DNA of 64,000 nt from Clostridiales bacterium (GTDB taxonomy: Bacteria; Bacillota; Clostridia; Oscillospirales; Butyricicoccaceae), in contig JAHZFK010000006.1 in NCBI GenBank assembly GCA_019421385.1, positions 24,965 to 88,964 on the forward strand, in the 5' to 3' direction. A model generated the notes under the pieces. The model did not search any database and was not told the DNA's origin. It worked only from the letters and a program-made list of their open reading frames with translations. The translations under genes and the position numbers were made by a program. Of the stretch, positions 53,534 to 61,842 are shown piece after piece. Position 1 is the stretch's first letter. Each line of letters opens with the position of its first letter.

Positions 53534-53560
53534 AAAAAAGCTCCCGAAAGGGAGCTTTTT
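53534..53560 (-). terminator. Terminator after the DedA gene
   Basis: AAGCTCCC (53538-53545), loop GAAA, GGGAGCTT (53550-53557), flanked by A and T runs on both sides, so it is bidirectional. It ends directly at the stop codon of the DedA gene (53559). Confidence 0.9.
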
Positions 53561-54068
53561 ACAACACCATGGTCAATATTTTTTCGCTGAAAAAATACCC
53601 AAACGAAATCAGCACCGTGTTCCACGCACCGATGCCGAGCGCCGACCAGCCAACAAACCACTTGACCGGCATACGGATCAGCCCCGCGGGGATGGATACG
53701 ATCGTGCGCAGCACCGGAATGATGCGGCACAGCGCCAGCCCGCGACCATGCTGCGCGTCGATATACTCATGGCAGCGTTTGACAAACGAACGGAATTTTT
53801 CGCTTTTGCCGAACAACTTTTCCATGATCGGCTCGCCGCCCCAGTAACACAGGCCATAAATCACCAGACTGCCCAACACGCCGAATACGACGCTCAGCAC
53901 GATCGTCAGCCAGAGCGACAGCTCGCTCTGCGCGATCAGCACACCGATAGACGGCATGATCACGCCCGCTGGGAAGCCGGGCAGGTTCATATATTCGCAG
54001 AAAATCACCGCACAGACCAAAATCAGACCGTACTGATGAAACAGCTGAAAAAATAATTCGGCGGTCAT
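53559..54068 (-). CDS. DedA family membrane protein
   Basis: 169 aa, start ATG 54068 (MTAELFFQLFHQYGLILVCA); a GTG four codons upstream is possible. DedA/SNARE-associated proteins include undecaprenyl-phosphate and phosphatidylethanolamine flippases. Signatures are FCEYMNLPGFPAGVIMPSIG (the E-x-PxP-type segment), GSLVIYGLCYWGG, and GLALCRIIPVLRTIVSIPAG, the conserved F/xxRxxPxxR block with its Arg residues. It is slightly short for the family (usually about 190-210 aa). Confidence 0.92.
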   Translation of the reverse strand: MTAELFFQLFHQYGLILVCAVIFCEYMNLPGFPAGVIMPSIGVLIAQSELSLWLTIVLSVVFGVLGSLVIYGLCYWGGEPIMEKLFGKSEKFRSFVKRCHEYIDAQHGRGLALCRIIPVLRTIVSIPAGLIRMPVKWFVGWSALGIGAWNTVLISFGYFFSEKILTMVL

Positions 54069-54133
54069 ACACCAAGCCACCTCGATTGTTTATCCGACTG
54101 CGCCCGGTTTGGCGCGTTTTGCTGATTAACTTT

Positions 54134-54162
54134 AGTATACCAAGCTGTTTGCGGCAAAACAA
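54134..54162 (-). promoter_or_regulatory. Promoter for the DedA gene
   Basis: Minus strand: TTGTTT (54157-54162), 17-nt spacer, TATACT (54134-54139), about 65 nt upstream of the start codon. Confidence 0.6.
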
Positions 54163-54195
54163 GGGCGCACGCCTGCAATTTGCAATCTGTTCACA

Positions 54196-54226
54196 AAAAG
54201 GGGTCGCTGATACAGCGACCCCTTTT
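54196..54226 (-). terminator. Terminator of the rubredoxin gene
   Basis: GGGGTCGCTG (54200-54209), loop ATA, CAGCGACCCC (54213-54222), with AAAA left and TTTT right: ten perfect pairs. It lies 14 nt after the rubredoxin stop. Confidence 0.9.
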
Positions 54227-54236
54227 CTTCTTGCCT

Positions 54237-54395
54237 TTACGCCGGCTCGAACTCATCCTTGCCAACCGCGCACAGCGGGCAGACCCAGTCCTCCGGCAGG
54301 TTTTCAAACGCCGTGCCGGGCGCTACGCCGTTATCCGGATCTCCTTCCGCAGGATCATAAATATAACCGCAAACCTTGCACACATACTTGCTCAT
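54237..54395 (-). CDS. Rubredoxin
   Basis: 52 aa, start ATG 54395 ([20 protein letters not shown]) behind AAAGGATGTCACCCAA. A small iron protein with one Fe(Cys)4 centre: CKVCGYIYD and [11 protein letters not shown] give the four ligands. It passes electrons, typically to oxygen- or peroxide-detoxifying enzymes in anaerobes. It is single-gene with its own terminator. Confidence 0.98.
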   Translation of the reverse strand: MSKYVCKVCGYIYDPAEGDPDNGVAPGTAFENLPEDWVCPLCAVGKDEFEPA

Positions 54396-54501
54396 TTGGG
54401 TGACATCCTTTCTTGTTAATATCTAATACTAATATAAACTAATTTTCAATAAATGTCTACCGATATACTGTACAATATTGCATCGACTTTTCCGACATTT
54501 T

Positions 54502-54759
54502 TCATAAAAGCAGCCAAAGCACTGCCCAAACGCCGCTGGCCAGCACCGCGCCGGACGCAAATGCCACCGCCAGGCGCACCCACGGCGAACGCCGCCGTGT
54601 ATGTCGTCCAGCCACATATCGGTTTGCAATGCGGCAGGCCTCGCGCACCGCGTCGCTGCGCGGCACTGTGCAGTCCCGCACCAGAAAAATCGCCTGCTCA
54701 AACATGCCGTGCTCATCCGGCCGCACCACCACCACGCGGCGGCTGATCCCTTTCACCAT
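54502..54759 (-). CDS. Conserved small membrane protein downstream of spoIIE
   Basis: 85 aa, start ATG 54759 behind AAGGGAGGGATTTGTT. The N-terminus MVKGISRRVVVVRPDEHGMF and EQAIFLVRD resembles a short conserved protein found in many Oscillospirales, with no function I can name. The C-terminus has one membrane helix (LAVAFASGAVLASGVWAVLW, about 63-82). Its ribosome-binding site is fully paired in a 14-bp hairpin, so its translation is probably controlled. It follows spoIIE by 54 nt. Confidence 0.78.
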   Translation of the reverse strand: MVKGISRRVVVVRPDEHGMFEQAIFLVRDCTVPRSDAVREACRIANRYVAGRHTRRRSPWVRLAVAFASGAVLASGVWAVLWLLL

Positions 54760-54762
54760 AAC

Positions 54763-54808
54763 AAATCCCTCCCTTTTGCAGCAAGTATTGCCACAAAGGG
54801 AGGGATTT
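54763..54808 (-). promoter_or_regulatory. Hairpin sequestering the ribosome-binding site of the gene after spoIIE
   Basis: AAATCCCTCCCTTT (54763-54776) and AAAGGGAGGGATTT (54795-54808) are perfect 14-bp inverted arms with an 18-nt loop that itself can pair (GCAA/TTGC). On the minus-strand RNA the 3' arm is AAAGGGAGGGATTT and contains the Shine-Dalgarno, three bases before ATG. There is no U-run, so it is a translation switch or an RNase site rather than a terminator. Confidence 0.65.
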
Positions 54809-54813
54809 AACCA

Positions 54814-57159
54814 TCACATTTTTTCCACTCGCATCACCAGCGCTGTGCGGTCGTCGTCGTGTCCTCGACCTGTCGCGCCTGTGACCAGATGCATCGCCAG
54901 CTCTTTTGGGCTGTCCTCCGCATGGGCTTGCAGGGTTTCCCGCACCCAACCGTCATCCATACCGTCCGAAATGCCGTCCGAGAGGAGAATACACAGATCG
55001 CCATGCCCGAAGCGCAGCGGCACTGGTTCACCCAGCGCATCCTCCTCAGCCAAACCAATGGGCAGCGCCTTTCCGGTCAGCATCTTCCACTGCCCGCCCA
55101 GACGCAGGTACGAGGGTGCTGCGCCGCACTTGAGGCTCTCCGCCCGCCCGGTGAACAAATCGAGCGTCAGCGCGTCGAGCGTGGTGAACCGTGTCCCGTC
55201 CGACCGCAGACGCAGTGCGGGCGACACCGCTTTTAGTGCGTCCGCGATCGTGATGCCCGCGCGCAGGAAGCGTTCGAGCGAGGTAATGAGCATACGGCTG
55301 TCCTGCTGCGCTGCTGTCCCTGACCCCATGCCGTCAGACAGCAGCAGGCAGGCAATGCCCGCATCGGTCAGAAAATAGCAGCCGCTGTCGCCCGATACGG
55401 CAGAATCCCCCTTTTGCTGCCGCCCAATACCAACAATTGCGCGAAAGGGCGCGCGCTCGCGCATTTCCACATGCGGCCCCAGCTCATCCTCCACCCGTTT
55501 GGGCGCGGTCAGCGTGACGCCGAGCAGCGCGCTCAGCCCCGCCGAGAAGCCCTCGCCCTGCCGCAGCACATCCTCGATGCCCTCGCCGTACAGTTCAACC
55601 GCCAGCCGTCCCTGTGCGTCTCGCACCGCGCATACGCGGTCAATCCAGCCAAACGCCGCCGCATACCGCCGGATCTGCCGCTCCATCATGGGCTGGGCGG
55701 TCACATCCTGCGTCGCCTCCGCGCCCAACTGACGAAGAATGTCCGTAATGCCCGCATATTGGCGCGCCAGCAGGCTCTGGTTTTCCTCCTGCTGTCGCCG
55801 AAGGCTTTGGCGCTCGCGCAGCGCAAACAACGCGCTGTTGATGGCGCGCATCAGTTCGGGCAGATGCACGCAGCGCGAGGCAAAGTGATAGGGGAAGTCC
55901 GAAAGCTCCGCCCGCCCGCGCTTGAGCATGGGCTGGGTCACATCGTTGAGCGCGGCAAGCGTTGTCACATAGTCGCGCTGCCAACACTGGGAGCACAGCA
56001 CGCAGTTTTTGCAGACCCGGTCGCTCGCGCGGTCAAACACCGCGCGCACATTCTGGTCGCCTGCGGCTTTGCCCTCGCTGATGCCGTTCAGCATCGCCAG
56101 ATACAGCTCGTAAAACGCCTGCGCCGCTTCGGTGGCGCATTTCCCGACCGCCTGCTTTACCGTGCGATGCGCGGCTTCTCCCATCAGCGTATCGGGCAGA
56201 AAGCTGTGGCGCATCGCCTCCCACACCAGCGGCGGCATGACCGCAAACGCTACCACCGCGCCAAAAAGTTCGAGAATCATCGGTACGAACAACACATGCT
56301 CCACGCCCAGCATCGCCGCGCATAGACCGGAACCCAGCGCACACAACGCGAACCAGCCGCGTCCGCTGTCCCGGAACAGCCCGGCAACCAGCGCGCACAA
56401 GCCATAGCAGCAGGTGAACAGCGCGCCGTACCCGCAGGCGATATCCATCGCCGCACCCAGCGCAACGCCCGCCGCGGCGCCGGGTGCCGCCCCGCCGAGA
56501 TACGCCGCCGCAAGCGTCAGCAAAAGCGCTGCCACGCGCGCAGGCGAGAGCAGACCGAACAGGCTCAGATCGGACAGCGACAGCAACACAGTCGCCACCA
56601 GTACCAGCAGCGTTGCCGGCCGCCGCCAGTCGTTTTCATCCCGCGGCGGGGAAAGTGCCGCGCCATACACCCGGCACGCGCCCAGCGTCAGCAGCTGCAC
56701 TGCCACAAACGGCAGCAAGGCGGATAGGTCGAGCGCCGCGCCCGTCGGCAGAAACACAAAGGTGCATGCCGCACCCGCAAACGCTGCAATGGTCGGCGCG
56801 AACCACGCGGTGCGCACAATACGCAGTCCCGCACACACGCTCATCACGCACAGTACCAGCAGCGCCGCCGCAATGTACACCCCGCTTTTCATCCCGCCGC
56901 CCAGCAGCATCAGCCCGCATACCACGCCGCCGATGGCGCTCAGCCCCGCGCCGCGCGCCATCAGTGCCGACGCCATTGCCAGCCCAAACGGCGCATACCC
57001 GCCAAACACCGTGCCGCGCGCCAGCACTGCGCACAGGATAAACCGCTGCACCCCGGTAATCAGGATATGCAAATGCTCTTCGTTCCAAAGCCGCGCCAGC
57101 CATGCCGCTGCGCGGCCCAACACAAGCGGCGCAGCCCGCTTTGTCTTTTGCTTGTCCAT
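54814..57159 (-). CDS. spoIIE: Stage II sporulation protein E, SpoIIE
   Basis: 781 aa, start ATG 57159 (MDKQKTKRAAPLVLGRAAAW) behind AAGGGAGGCAGAACGAAA. A membrane PP2C-type phosphatase that dephosphorylates SpoIIAA and so activates sigma-F in the forespore; it also acts in polar septation. About ten membrane helices occupy residues 30-310, followed by a central regulatory region with cysteines (CKNCVLCSQCWQRDY) and the C-terminal PP2C domain with ACLLLSDGMGSGTAAQQDSR and DLCILLSDGISDGMDDGWV, the metal-binding Asp residues. It shows that the organism is a spore former. Confidence 0.96.
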   Translation of the reverse strand: MDKQKTKRAAPLVLGRAAAWLARLWNEEHLHILITGVQRFILCAVLARGTVFGGYAPFGLAMASALMARGAGLSAIGGVVCGLMLLGGGMKSGVYIAAALLVLCVMSVCAGLRIVRTAWFAPTIAAFAGAACTFVFLPTGAALDLSALLPFVAVQLLTLGACRVYGAALSPPRDENDWRRPATLLVLVATVLLSLSDLSLFGLLSPARVAALLLTLAAAYLGGAAPGAAAGVALGAAMDIACGYGALFTCCYGLCALVAGLFRDSGRGWFALCALGSGLCAAMLGVEHVLFVPMILELFGAVVAFAVMPPLVWEAMRHSFLPDTLMGEAAHRTVKQAVGKCATEAAQAFYELYLAMLNGISEGKAAGDQNVRAVFDRASDRVCKNCVLCSQCWQRDYVTTLAALNDVTQPMLKRGRAELSDFPYHFASRCVHLPELMRAINSALFALRERQSLRRQQEENQSLLARQYAGITDILRQLGAEATQDVTAQPMMERQIRRYAAAFGWIDRVCAVRDAQGRLAVELYGEGIEDVLRQGEGFSAGLSALLGVTLTAPKRVEDELGPHVEMRERAPFRAIVGIGRQQKGDSAVSGDSGCYFLTDAGIACLLLSDGMGSGTAAQQDSRMLITSLERFLRAGITIADALKAVSPALRLRSDGTRFTTLDALTLDLFTGRAESLKCGAAPSYLRLGGQWKMLTGKALPIGLAEEDALGEPVPLRFGHGDLCILLSDGISDGMDDGWVRETLQAHAEDSPKELAMHLVTGATGRGHDDDRTALVMRVEKM

Positions 57160-57185
57160 TTTCGTTCTGCCTCCCTTGTTTTCCC

Positions 57186-57222
57186 AGTATAGCCCAAACA
57201 ATTTGCGGGCTTTGACGGAAAA
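57186..57222 (-). promoter_or_regulatory. spoIIE promoter with a possible Spo0A box
   Basis: Minus strand: TATACT (57186-57191) is a good -10. About 20 bp upstream lies TTTGACGGAAAA (plus strand, 57211-57222), close to the Spo0A box TTTGTCGAAAA. In Bacillus subtilis spoIIE is a Spo0A-activated SigA promoter with a wide spacer, so the layout fits, but the match is by eye only. Confidence 0.4.
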
Positions 57223-57278
57223 TAAGGGTGGGAATAGAACTTTTTCTTTTTTTCCTTGTGCCGCCGCGCTTCTGACAG

Positions 57279-57317
57279 AAAAAAACACAGCAGGCAGCTG
57301 CTTGCTCCTGCTGTGTT
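57279..57317 (-). terminator. Terminator of the cobalamin operon after cbiK
   Basis: AACACAGCAGG (57284-57294) pairs with CCTGCTGTGTT (57307-57317); the minus strand continues TTTTTTCTG. Eleven perfect pairs and a U-run, 15 nt after the cbiK stop. Confidence 0.9.
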
Positions 57318-57331
57318 CGATCGTTTTACCG

Positions 57332-58111
57332 TTAAACTGCCTCTGCGGCGCGGCAATGGTCGGCAAAAATCTCCCCGACCGCGTCCAGCCCGCCCAGACC
57401 GCGCAAATGGGTCTCGACCGTGTAGCCCTCGCCCTCCAGACGGCTCTTCCAGCTGTCCTCTTCCTCACCTGCCAGATCGTTGTGCGCATGATCGCCCGCC
57501 ACGATCATCAGCGGTGCAAGATGGACATGCGTCACCTCATGCGCGTCCAGCCGCGCGAGCACATAGTCGAGATGCGGAAAGCCCTCGACCGTGCCGACAT
57601 AGACCCGCTCGGCGCGGTGATACCGGAAACAGTTTTCCACCAGTGCATACGCGGCGTTTGCCGGATGCTCGGTGCCGTGCCCCATGAACACATACGCCTC
57701 GTCCGGTGCAAGGCGCGGCATTTCGGCCAGCAGCGCGCGCGTCAGCCGCAGATAGTCCTCGGTGTCCCACAACAGCGGCCGACCGATCAGCAAGCGCGCA
57801 AACCGCCCCCGGTATGGGCGCAGCTGCGCGAGCAGCTTTTCGTATTCCTGCCCGAAGATGACATGCAGGCTCTGGCAGCGCACCTCTTCATACCCTGCGT
57901 CCGCCAGCTGTTCCATCAGCTCTTCCGGGGATGGGATGTGGACACTTTCTTCGCGCTCGATCTTGCGGGCGACCATCCTCGAAGTGAACGCGCGGAAAAA
58001 GTCATAGTCCGGGAACGCCTTGTGCAGCCGTTCCTCGATTTTCTCAATCGCGTGCCGTGCCTGCGGCATACTGGTGCCGAAGCTGACGACCATCAGCGCT
58101 TTCTTGCCCAT
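57332..58111 (-). CDS. cbiK: Sirohydrochlorin cobaltochelatase CbiK
   Basis: 259 aa, start ATG 58111 (MGKKALMVVSFGTSMPQARH) behind GGGAGGGATTTTGAC. Inserts Co(II) into sirohydrochlorin in the early-cobalt (anaerobic) B12 route. Metal-binding His residues are in VFMGHGTEHPAN near residue 155 and APLMIVAGDHAHNDLAGEEE near 210. It lacks a signal peptide and so is cytoplasmic, unlike periplasmic CbiK of sulfate reducers. Last gene of the operon, 1 nt after cbiC. Confidence 0.94.
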   Translation of the reverse strand: MGKKALMVVSFGTSMPQARHAIEKIEERLHKAFPDYDFFRAFTSRMVARKIEREESVHIPSPEELMEQLADAGYEEVRCQSLHVIFGQEYEKLLAQLRPYRGRFARLLIGRPLLWDTEDYLRLTRALLAEMPRLAPDEAYVFMGHGTEHPANAAYALVENCFRYHRAERVYVGTVEGFPHLDYVLARLDAHEVTHVHLAPLMIVAGDHAHNDLAGEEEDSWKSRLEGEGYTVETHLRGLGGLDAVGEIFADHCRAAEAV

Positions 58112-58112
58112 G

Positions 58113-58751
58113 TCAAAATCCCTCCCGCTTGACCAGTTGATACAGCAGCGCGTTGACAATGGCAGCGGCTACATTCGAGCCGCCCTTGCGCCCGCGCGCG
58201 ATGATATACGGCGTGTCCCCGCCGATGAATAATTCTTTGGCCTCGACCACGTTGACAAACCCGACCGGCACGCCAATAACAAGCGCGGGCTGCACCGTGC
58301 CCTCTTCTATCAGCTCATGCAGACGGATGAGCGCGGTCGGCGCATTGCCGATGGCAAAAATGAGCGGCCCGTTCAGCTTCGCCGCGTGCTCCATCGACAC
58401 CGTCGCGCGCGTCACGCCGCGCGCCTTGGCCTCGCACGCGACCTGCTCGTCCGCCATCAGGCAGACGGCACACCCGCCGAGTTTCTCGAGCGTTCCCTTG
58501 CTGATGCCCGCGAGCGCCATATTGGTATCAGTGACCACCGTCGCACCCGCTTCGAGCGCAGCTTTTGCCCGCTCGACTGCGTTTTCCGAAAAGCACAGGT
58601 TGTCTGCATAGTCAAAGTCCGCCGTCGTGTGGATAACACGTTTGACCACTTCCGCAACGCCGGGTGCAAAGGTACGTCCGCCGAGTTCGGCTGTGATGAT
58701 TGCAAAGCTGCGCTTTTCGATCTCGGCAGGAGCCATTCGTCCGTTTACCAT
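58113..58751 (-). CDS. cbiC: Precorrin-8X/cobalt-precorrin-8 methylmutase
   Basis: 212 aa, start ATG 58751, overlapping cobO by 7 nt. It shifts the C-11 methyl group to C-12, giving (cobalt-)hydrogenobyrinate. The catalytic His is in KRVIHTTADFDYADNLCFSE; DTNMALAGISKGTLEKLGG and SMEHAAKLNG are typical, and VGVPVGFVNVVEAKE follows. Confidence 0.95.
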   Translation of the reverse strand: MVNGRMAPAEIEKRSFAIITAELGGRTFAPGVAEVVKRVIHTTADFDYADNLCFSENAVERAKAALEAGATVVTDTNMALAGISKGTLEKLGGCAVCLMADEQVACEAKARGVTRATVSMEHAAKLNGPLIFAIGNAPTALIRLHELIEEGTVQPALVIGVPVGFVNVVEAKELFIGGDTPYIIARGRKGGSNVAAAIVNALLYQLVKREGF

Positions 58752-59275
58752 TCGATCCCCTCCCTCGCGGCAATGCCATCGTCGAAGGGATGGTGGCGCT
58801 TTGCCATTTCGGTGATATAATCCGCGCGCATTTTCAGCGCGTCCGACGGATCGCGTCCGGTCAGCACGACCTCAAGCGTGTCCGGGCGGCTGTCCAGAAA
58901 ATCCAGCACGGCCTGTTCGTCCAGAAAACCGCAGGAGATTGCCGCACATACCTCGTCGAGGATGAGCAGTCCCGCGCCCTCGCGCACGGCGTAGCCGGTC
59001 GCGGCGGCGAAGGTTCGCTGTATCGCATCTGCGGTTTGCTTTTTCTCTTCGTCCGTCATCTGGAAGGAGAATTTGCGCACCGGATTGGCCGCCAGCATCG
59101 TAACATTGCCGAGCTTTGCCAGCGCGCGGCATTCACCCGACGTGCCGTCCTTCAAAAACTGCGCCAGCACCACCTTGCCGCCGCGTCCCGCAAACCGTAC
59201 CGCCAGACCGACCGCCGCGGTCGTTTTTCCCTTGCCGTCACCGCAGTACAGGTGTACACAAGCCTTGTTTGTCAT
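58745..59275 (-). CDS. cobO: Cob(I)yrinic acid a,c-diamide adenosyltransferase
   Basis: 176 aa, start ATG 59275, overlapping the cobQ stop (ATGA). CobA/CobO/BtuR type: it adds the 5'-deoxyadenosyl group to the corrin. The P-loop YCGDGKGKTTAAVGLAVRF is at residues 8-26; LILDEVCAAISCGFLDEQAV and LTGRDPSDALKMRADYITEM are diagnostic. No PduO or EutT features. Confidence 0.95.
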   Translation of the reverse strand: MTNKACVHLYCGDGKGKTTAAVGLAVRFAGRGGKVVLAQFLKDGTSGECRALAKLGNVTMLAANPVRKFSFQMTDEEKKQTADAIQRTFAAATGYAVREGAGLLILDEVCAAISCGFLDEQAVLDFLDSRPDTLEVVLTGRDPSDALKMRADYITEMAKRHHPFDDGIAAREGIEW

Positions 59276-60774
59276 GCGTTTCCCTCCAAAACCCGGTAAA
59301 TCAAATCCATATCGAGTGCCTGACGGACGGTATCCGCCAAGCGGTCGTATTCCCGTTCCTTGCACTCTGCGGTGTCACACGCTGCATCGTCCAGCGACAC
59401 CCCTTTGCGCGCGGCGAGCGCCTGCGCCAGTTCCAGCGCAACGCCCGGCGCATCGAACACACCATGCAGATAAGTGCCGTAGGCGTTTTCCGCCTGACAG
59501 CCGTCCGAAACCGCTATGCCGTCCGCACGGGTGAGCGTGGAGAACGGCAAAGCCACCGCATCACACACGGTTTCGCCCATGTGAATTTCATAACCCTCAA
59601 CCGCCGCGCCGGACAGCCCCGCGAACACACCGGACAACGCACCGACTACGCCGCGCGCCTGCACTGTGATCTTGCGAGGATGGAATACCGTGTCCACGGG
59701 CAGCAGGCCAAGTCCTCGCAGACTGCCGCCACCCTCGGTGCATTCCGGGTCGGACACCGTGCGCCCCAGCATTTGAAACCCGCCGCACACGCCAAGCACC
59801 GGCGTACCCGCCGCATACTGCTTCAAAATCTGGACTTCCATGCCGCTCTCGCGCAGCCATTTCAGGTCGGAAAGCGTCGCTTTCGTGCCGGGCAGGATCA
59901 CGAGGTCTGCGCCCTCCAGCTGCGCGGGCTTGTCTGCATAATAGACCCCTACACCGGGCACTCTTTCGAGCGCGGCAAAGTCTGTGAAGTTCGACAGCCG
60001 CGGCAGCCGCACGACCGCAATGCGCACTACCGCGCCGCGCACGTCCCCAGCCAGCCGCTCGGATAAGCTGTCCTCATCGTCAATGTCGAACCGCCCATAC
60101 GGCACGACCCCTGCGATCGGTTTGCCGGTCAGCTCTTCCAGCTGCATCAAACCCGGCCGCAAAATCTCCACATCGCCGCGGAACTTGTTGATGATGAGCG
60201 CGCGGATGCGCGCCTGTTCTTCCGGCTCGAGCAGTTTTACCGTGCCGTACAGCGACGCGAACACGCCGCCGCGGTCGATATCGCCCACGAGCAGCACGGG
60301 CGCGTCCACCAGCTTTGCCAGCCCCATGTTGACGATATCATCTTTCTTGAGATTGATCTCGGCCGGACTGCCCGCGCCCTCGATCACGATGATATCATAC
60401 TCAGCCGCCAAGCTGTCATACGCCTGCTTGACCACCGGCAGCAGCGCCTTCTTATCACCCCAGTATTCGCGGGCGGTGCGGTTGCCGCGCGCCTGCCCCA
60501 TCACGATCACCTGCGAGCCGACGTCGCTGGTCGGCTTAAGCAAAATCGGGTTCATGCGCACATCGGGCGCGATGCCCGCGGCCTCGGCCTGCACGACCTG
60601 TGCGCGGCCCATTTCGCCGCCGTCCGCCGTGATATAGGAGTTCAGCGCCATATTCTGCGCCTTGAACGGCGCAACGCGCCAGCCGTCCTGCCGGAAAATG
60701 CGGCAGAGTGCCGCGCAAAGCAGGCTCTTGCCCGCGTTCGAGCAAGTTCCTTGCACCATGATGCACCGCGCCAT
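59272..60774 (-). CDS. cobQ: Cobyric acid synthase
   Basis: 500 aa, start ATG 60774 (MARCIMVQGTCSNAGKSLLC), sharing a base with the cobD stop. It amidates four carboxyl groups of adenosylcobyrinate diamide. The N-terminal dethiobiotin-synthetase-like ATPase domain has GTCSNAGKSLLC (residues 9-20), and the C-terminal class I glutaminase has the nucleophile Cys in VLGVCGGFQMLGRTV and the His in GTYLHGVFD. Also known as CbiP. Confidence 0.96.
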   Translation of the reverse strand: MARCIMVQGTCSNAGKSLLCAALCRIFRQDGWRVAPFKAQNMALNSYITADGGEMGRAQVVQAEAAGIAPDVRMNPILLKPTSDVGSQVIVMGQARGNRTAREYWGDKKALLPVVKQAYDSLAAEYDIIVIEGAGSPAEINLKKDDIVNMGLAKLVDAPVLLVGDIDRGGVFASLYGTVKLLEPEEQARIRALIINKFRGDVEILRPGLMQLEELTGKPIAGVVPYGRFDIDDEDSLSERLAGDVRGAVVRIAVVRLPRLSNFTDFAALERVPGVGVYYADKPAQLEGADLVILPGTKATLSDLKWLRESGMEVQILKQYAAGTPVLGVCGGFQMLGRTVSDPECTEGGGSLRGLGLLPVDTVFHPRKITVQARGVVGALSGVFAGLSGAAVEGYEIHMGETVCDAVALPFSTLTRADGIAVSDGCQAENAYGTYLHGVFDAPGVALELAQALAARKGVSLDDAACDTAECKEREYDRLADTVRQALDMDLIYRVLEGNA

Positions 60775-61829
60775 CAGCTTTCCTCCTTTTGGATTTCATC
60801 CAGCGCCGCAAGCAGCGCGTCGCTCTCTTTTCTCGTCTTGACCGCCGTGCGGTAATAGCCACGCGTCAGACCGCGATAATTGGAACAGTCACGTATCAGA
60901 ACGCCGCGCTGCGCAAGCTTTTCCTGCAAGTCCACATCTTGCGCGCGGAACAGCAGAAAATTTGCTTCCCCCGGGCAGACCCACAGCCCACGCGCCATCA
61001 GCTGTGCGGACAGATACGCGCGTTCGTCCGCAATCTGCGCGGCGCTCTCCTGCGCAAAACCGTGCTCCCGTGCGCACGCCACCGCGCACGCCTGCGCGAT
61101 AACCGACACATTCCACGGCTGCCCCGCGCGGTATAAGCCCTCAATCAGCGCCGCGTCCGCCGTCATGCACCAGCCGAAGCGCACGCCCGGCACGGCGTAC
61201 ATCTTGGTATATGCCCGCAGCAGCACAAGCGACGGAAATTCGTCCAGATAGGGCGCAAGCGTCCCGCCGCCCTGCACAAAATCGAGAAAGCACTCATCTA
61301 CCACGAGCCGTGCGTCCACCTCCGTGCACCGCGCGGCGATTTCGCGCAGCAGCGCGGGCATAATCGTGCGTCCGGTCGGGTTGTTGGGGTTGCACAGGTA
61401 GACCGCATCCAGTTCCGGCGTGATATCGTCCAGAATCCGCTCGGTGACGGCAAAGCCTTCCTCCACGCGCAGCGTGTGAAAGCGAAGCTGCACGCCCGTG
61501 AGCGTGCGCTCATACTCCGCGAAGGTCGGCGCGAGCAGCAGCACGGTTTTCGGGCGCAGTACCGCCGCCAGCCGGTCGAGCACGTCCGCCGCGCCGCTGC
61601 CGCAGTAAATCCGGTCGGGGTCGACACCCTCCGCCGCGCCAATCGCCTGCCGCGCCGCGCGGCAAAACGGGTCGGGGTACTGCGTGCAGGCATCGACCGC
61701 GTCCAGCATCGCCTGTTTGACGCGCGCTGGGATGCCGTAAGGGTTGATATTAGCCGATAAATCGACCGGCGCGCCGCCAAAGCGCGCGGAAAAGGAATAC
61801 ACGTCGCCGCCGTGTACATATTCGGGCAT
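60774..61829 (-). CDS. cobD: Threonine-phosphate decarboxylase CobD, PLP enzyme
   Basis: 351 aa, start ATG 61829 (MPEYVHGGDVYSFSARFGGA) behind GGAGGAACCCC. It makes (R)-1-aminopropan-2-ol phosphate, the linker of the nucleotide loop. A fold-type I aminotransferase: PVDLSANINPYGIP at the N-terminus, YLCNPNNPTGRTI near residue 160, VVDECFLDF, and the PLP Lys in LLRAYTKMYAVPGVRFGW. By sequence alone it cannot be fully separated from histidinol-phosphate aminotransferase; the B12 context decides. Confidence 0.92.
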   Translation of the reverse strand: MPEYVHGGDVYSFSARFGGAPVDLSANINPYGIPARVKQAMLDAVDACTQYPDPFCRAARQAIGAAEGVDPDRIYCGSGAADVLDRLAAVLRPKTVLLLAPTFAEYERTLTGVQLRFHTLRVEEGFAVTERILDDITPELDAVYLCNPNNPTGRTIMPALLREIAARCTEVDARLVVDECFLDFVQGGGTLAPYLDEFPSLVLLRAYTKMYAVPGVRFGWCMTADAALIEGLYRAGQPWNVSVIAQACAVACAREHGFAQESAAQIADERAYLSAQLMARGLWVCPGEANFLLFRAQDVDLQEKLAQRGVLIRDCSNYRGLTRGYYRTAVKTRKESDALLAALDEIQKEES

Positions 61830-61842
61830 GGGGTTCCTCCTT

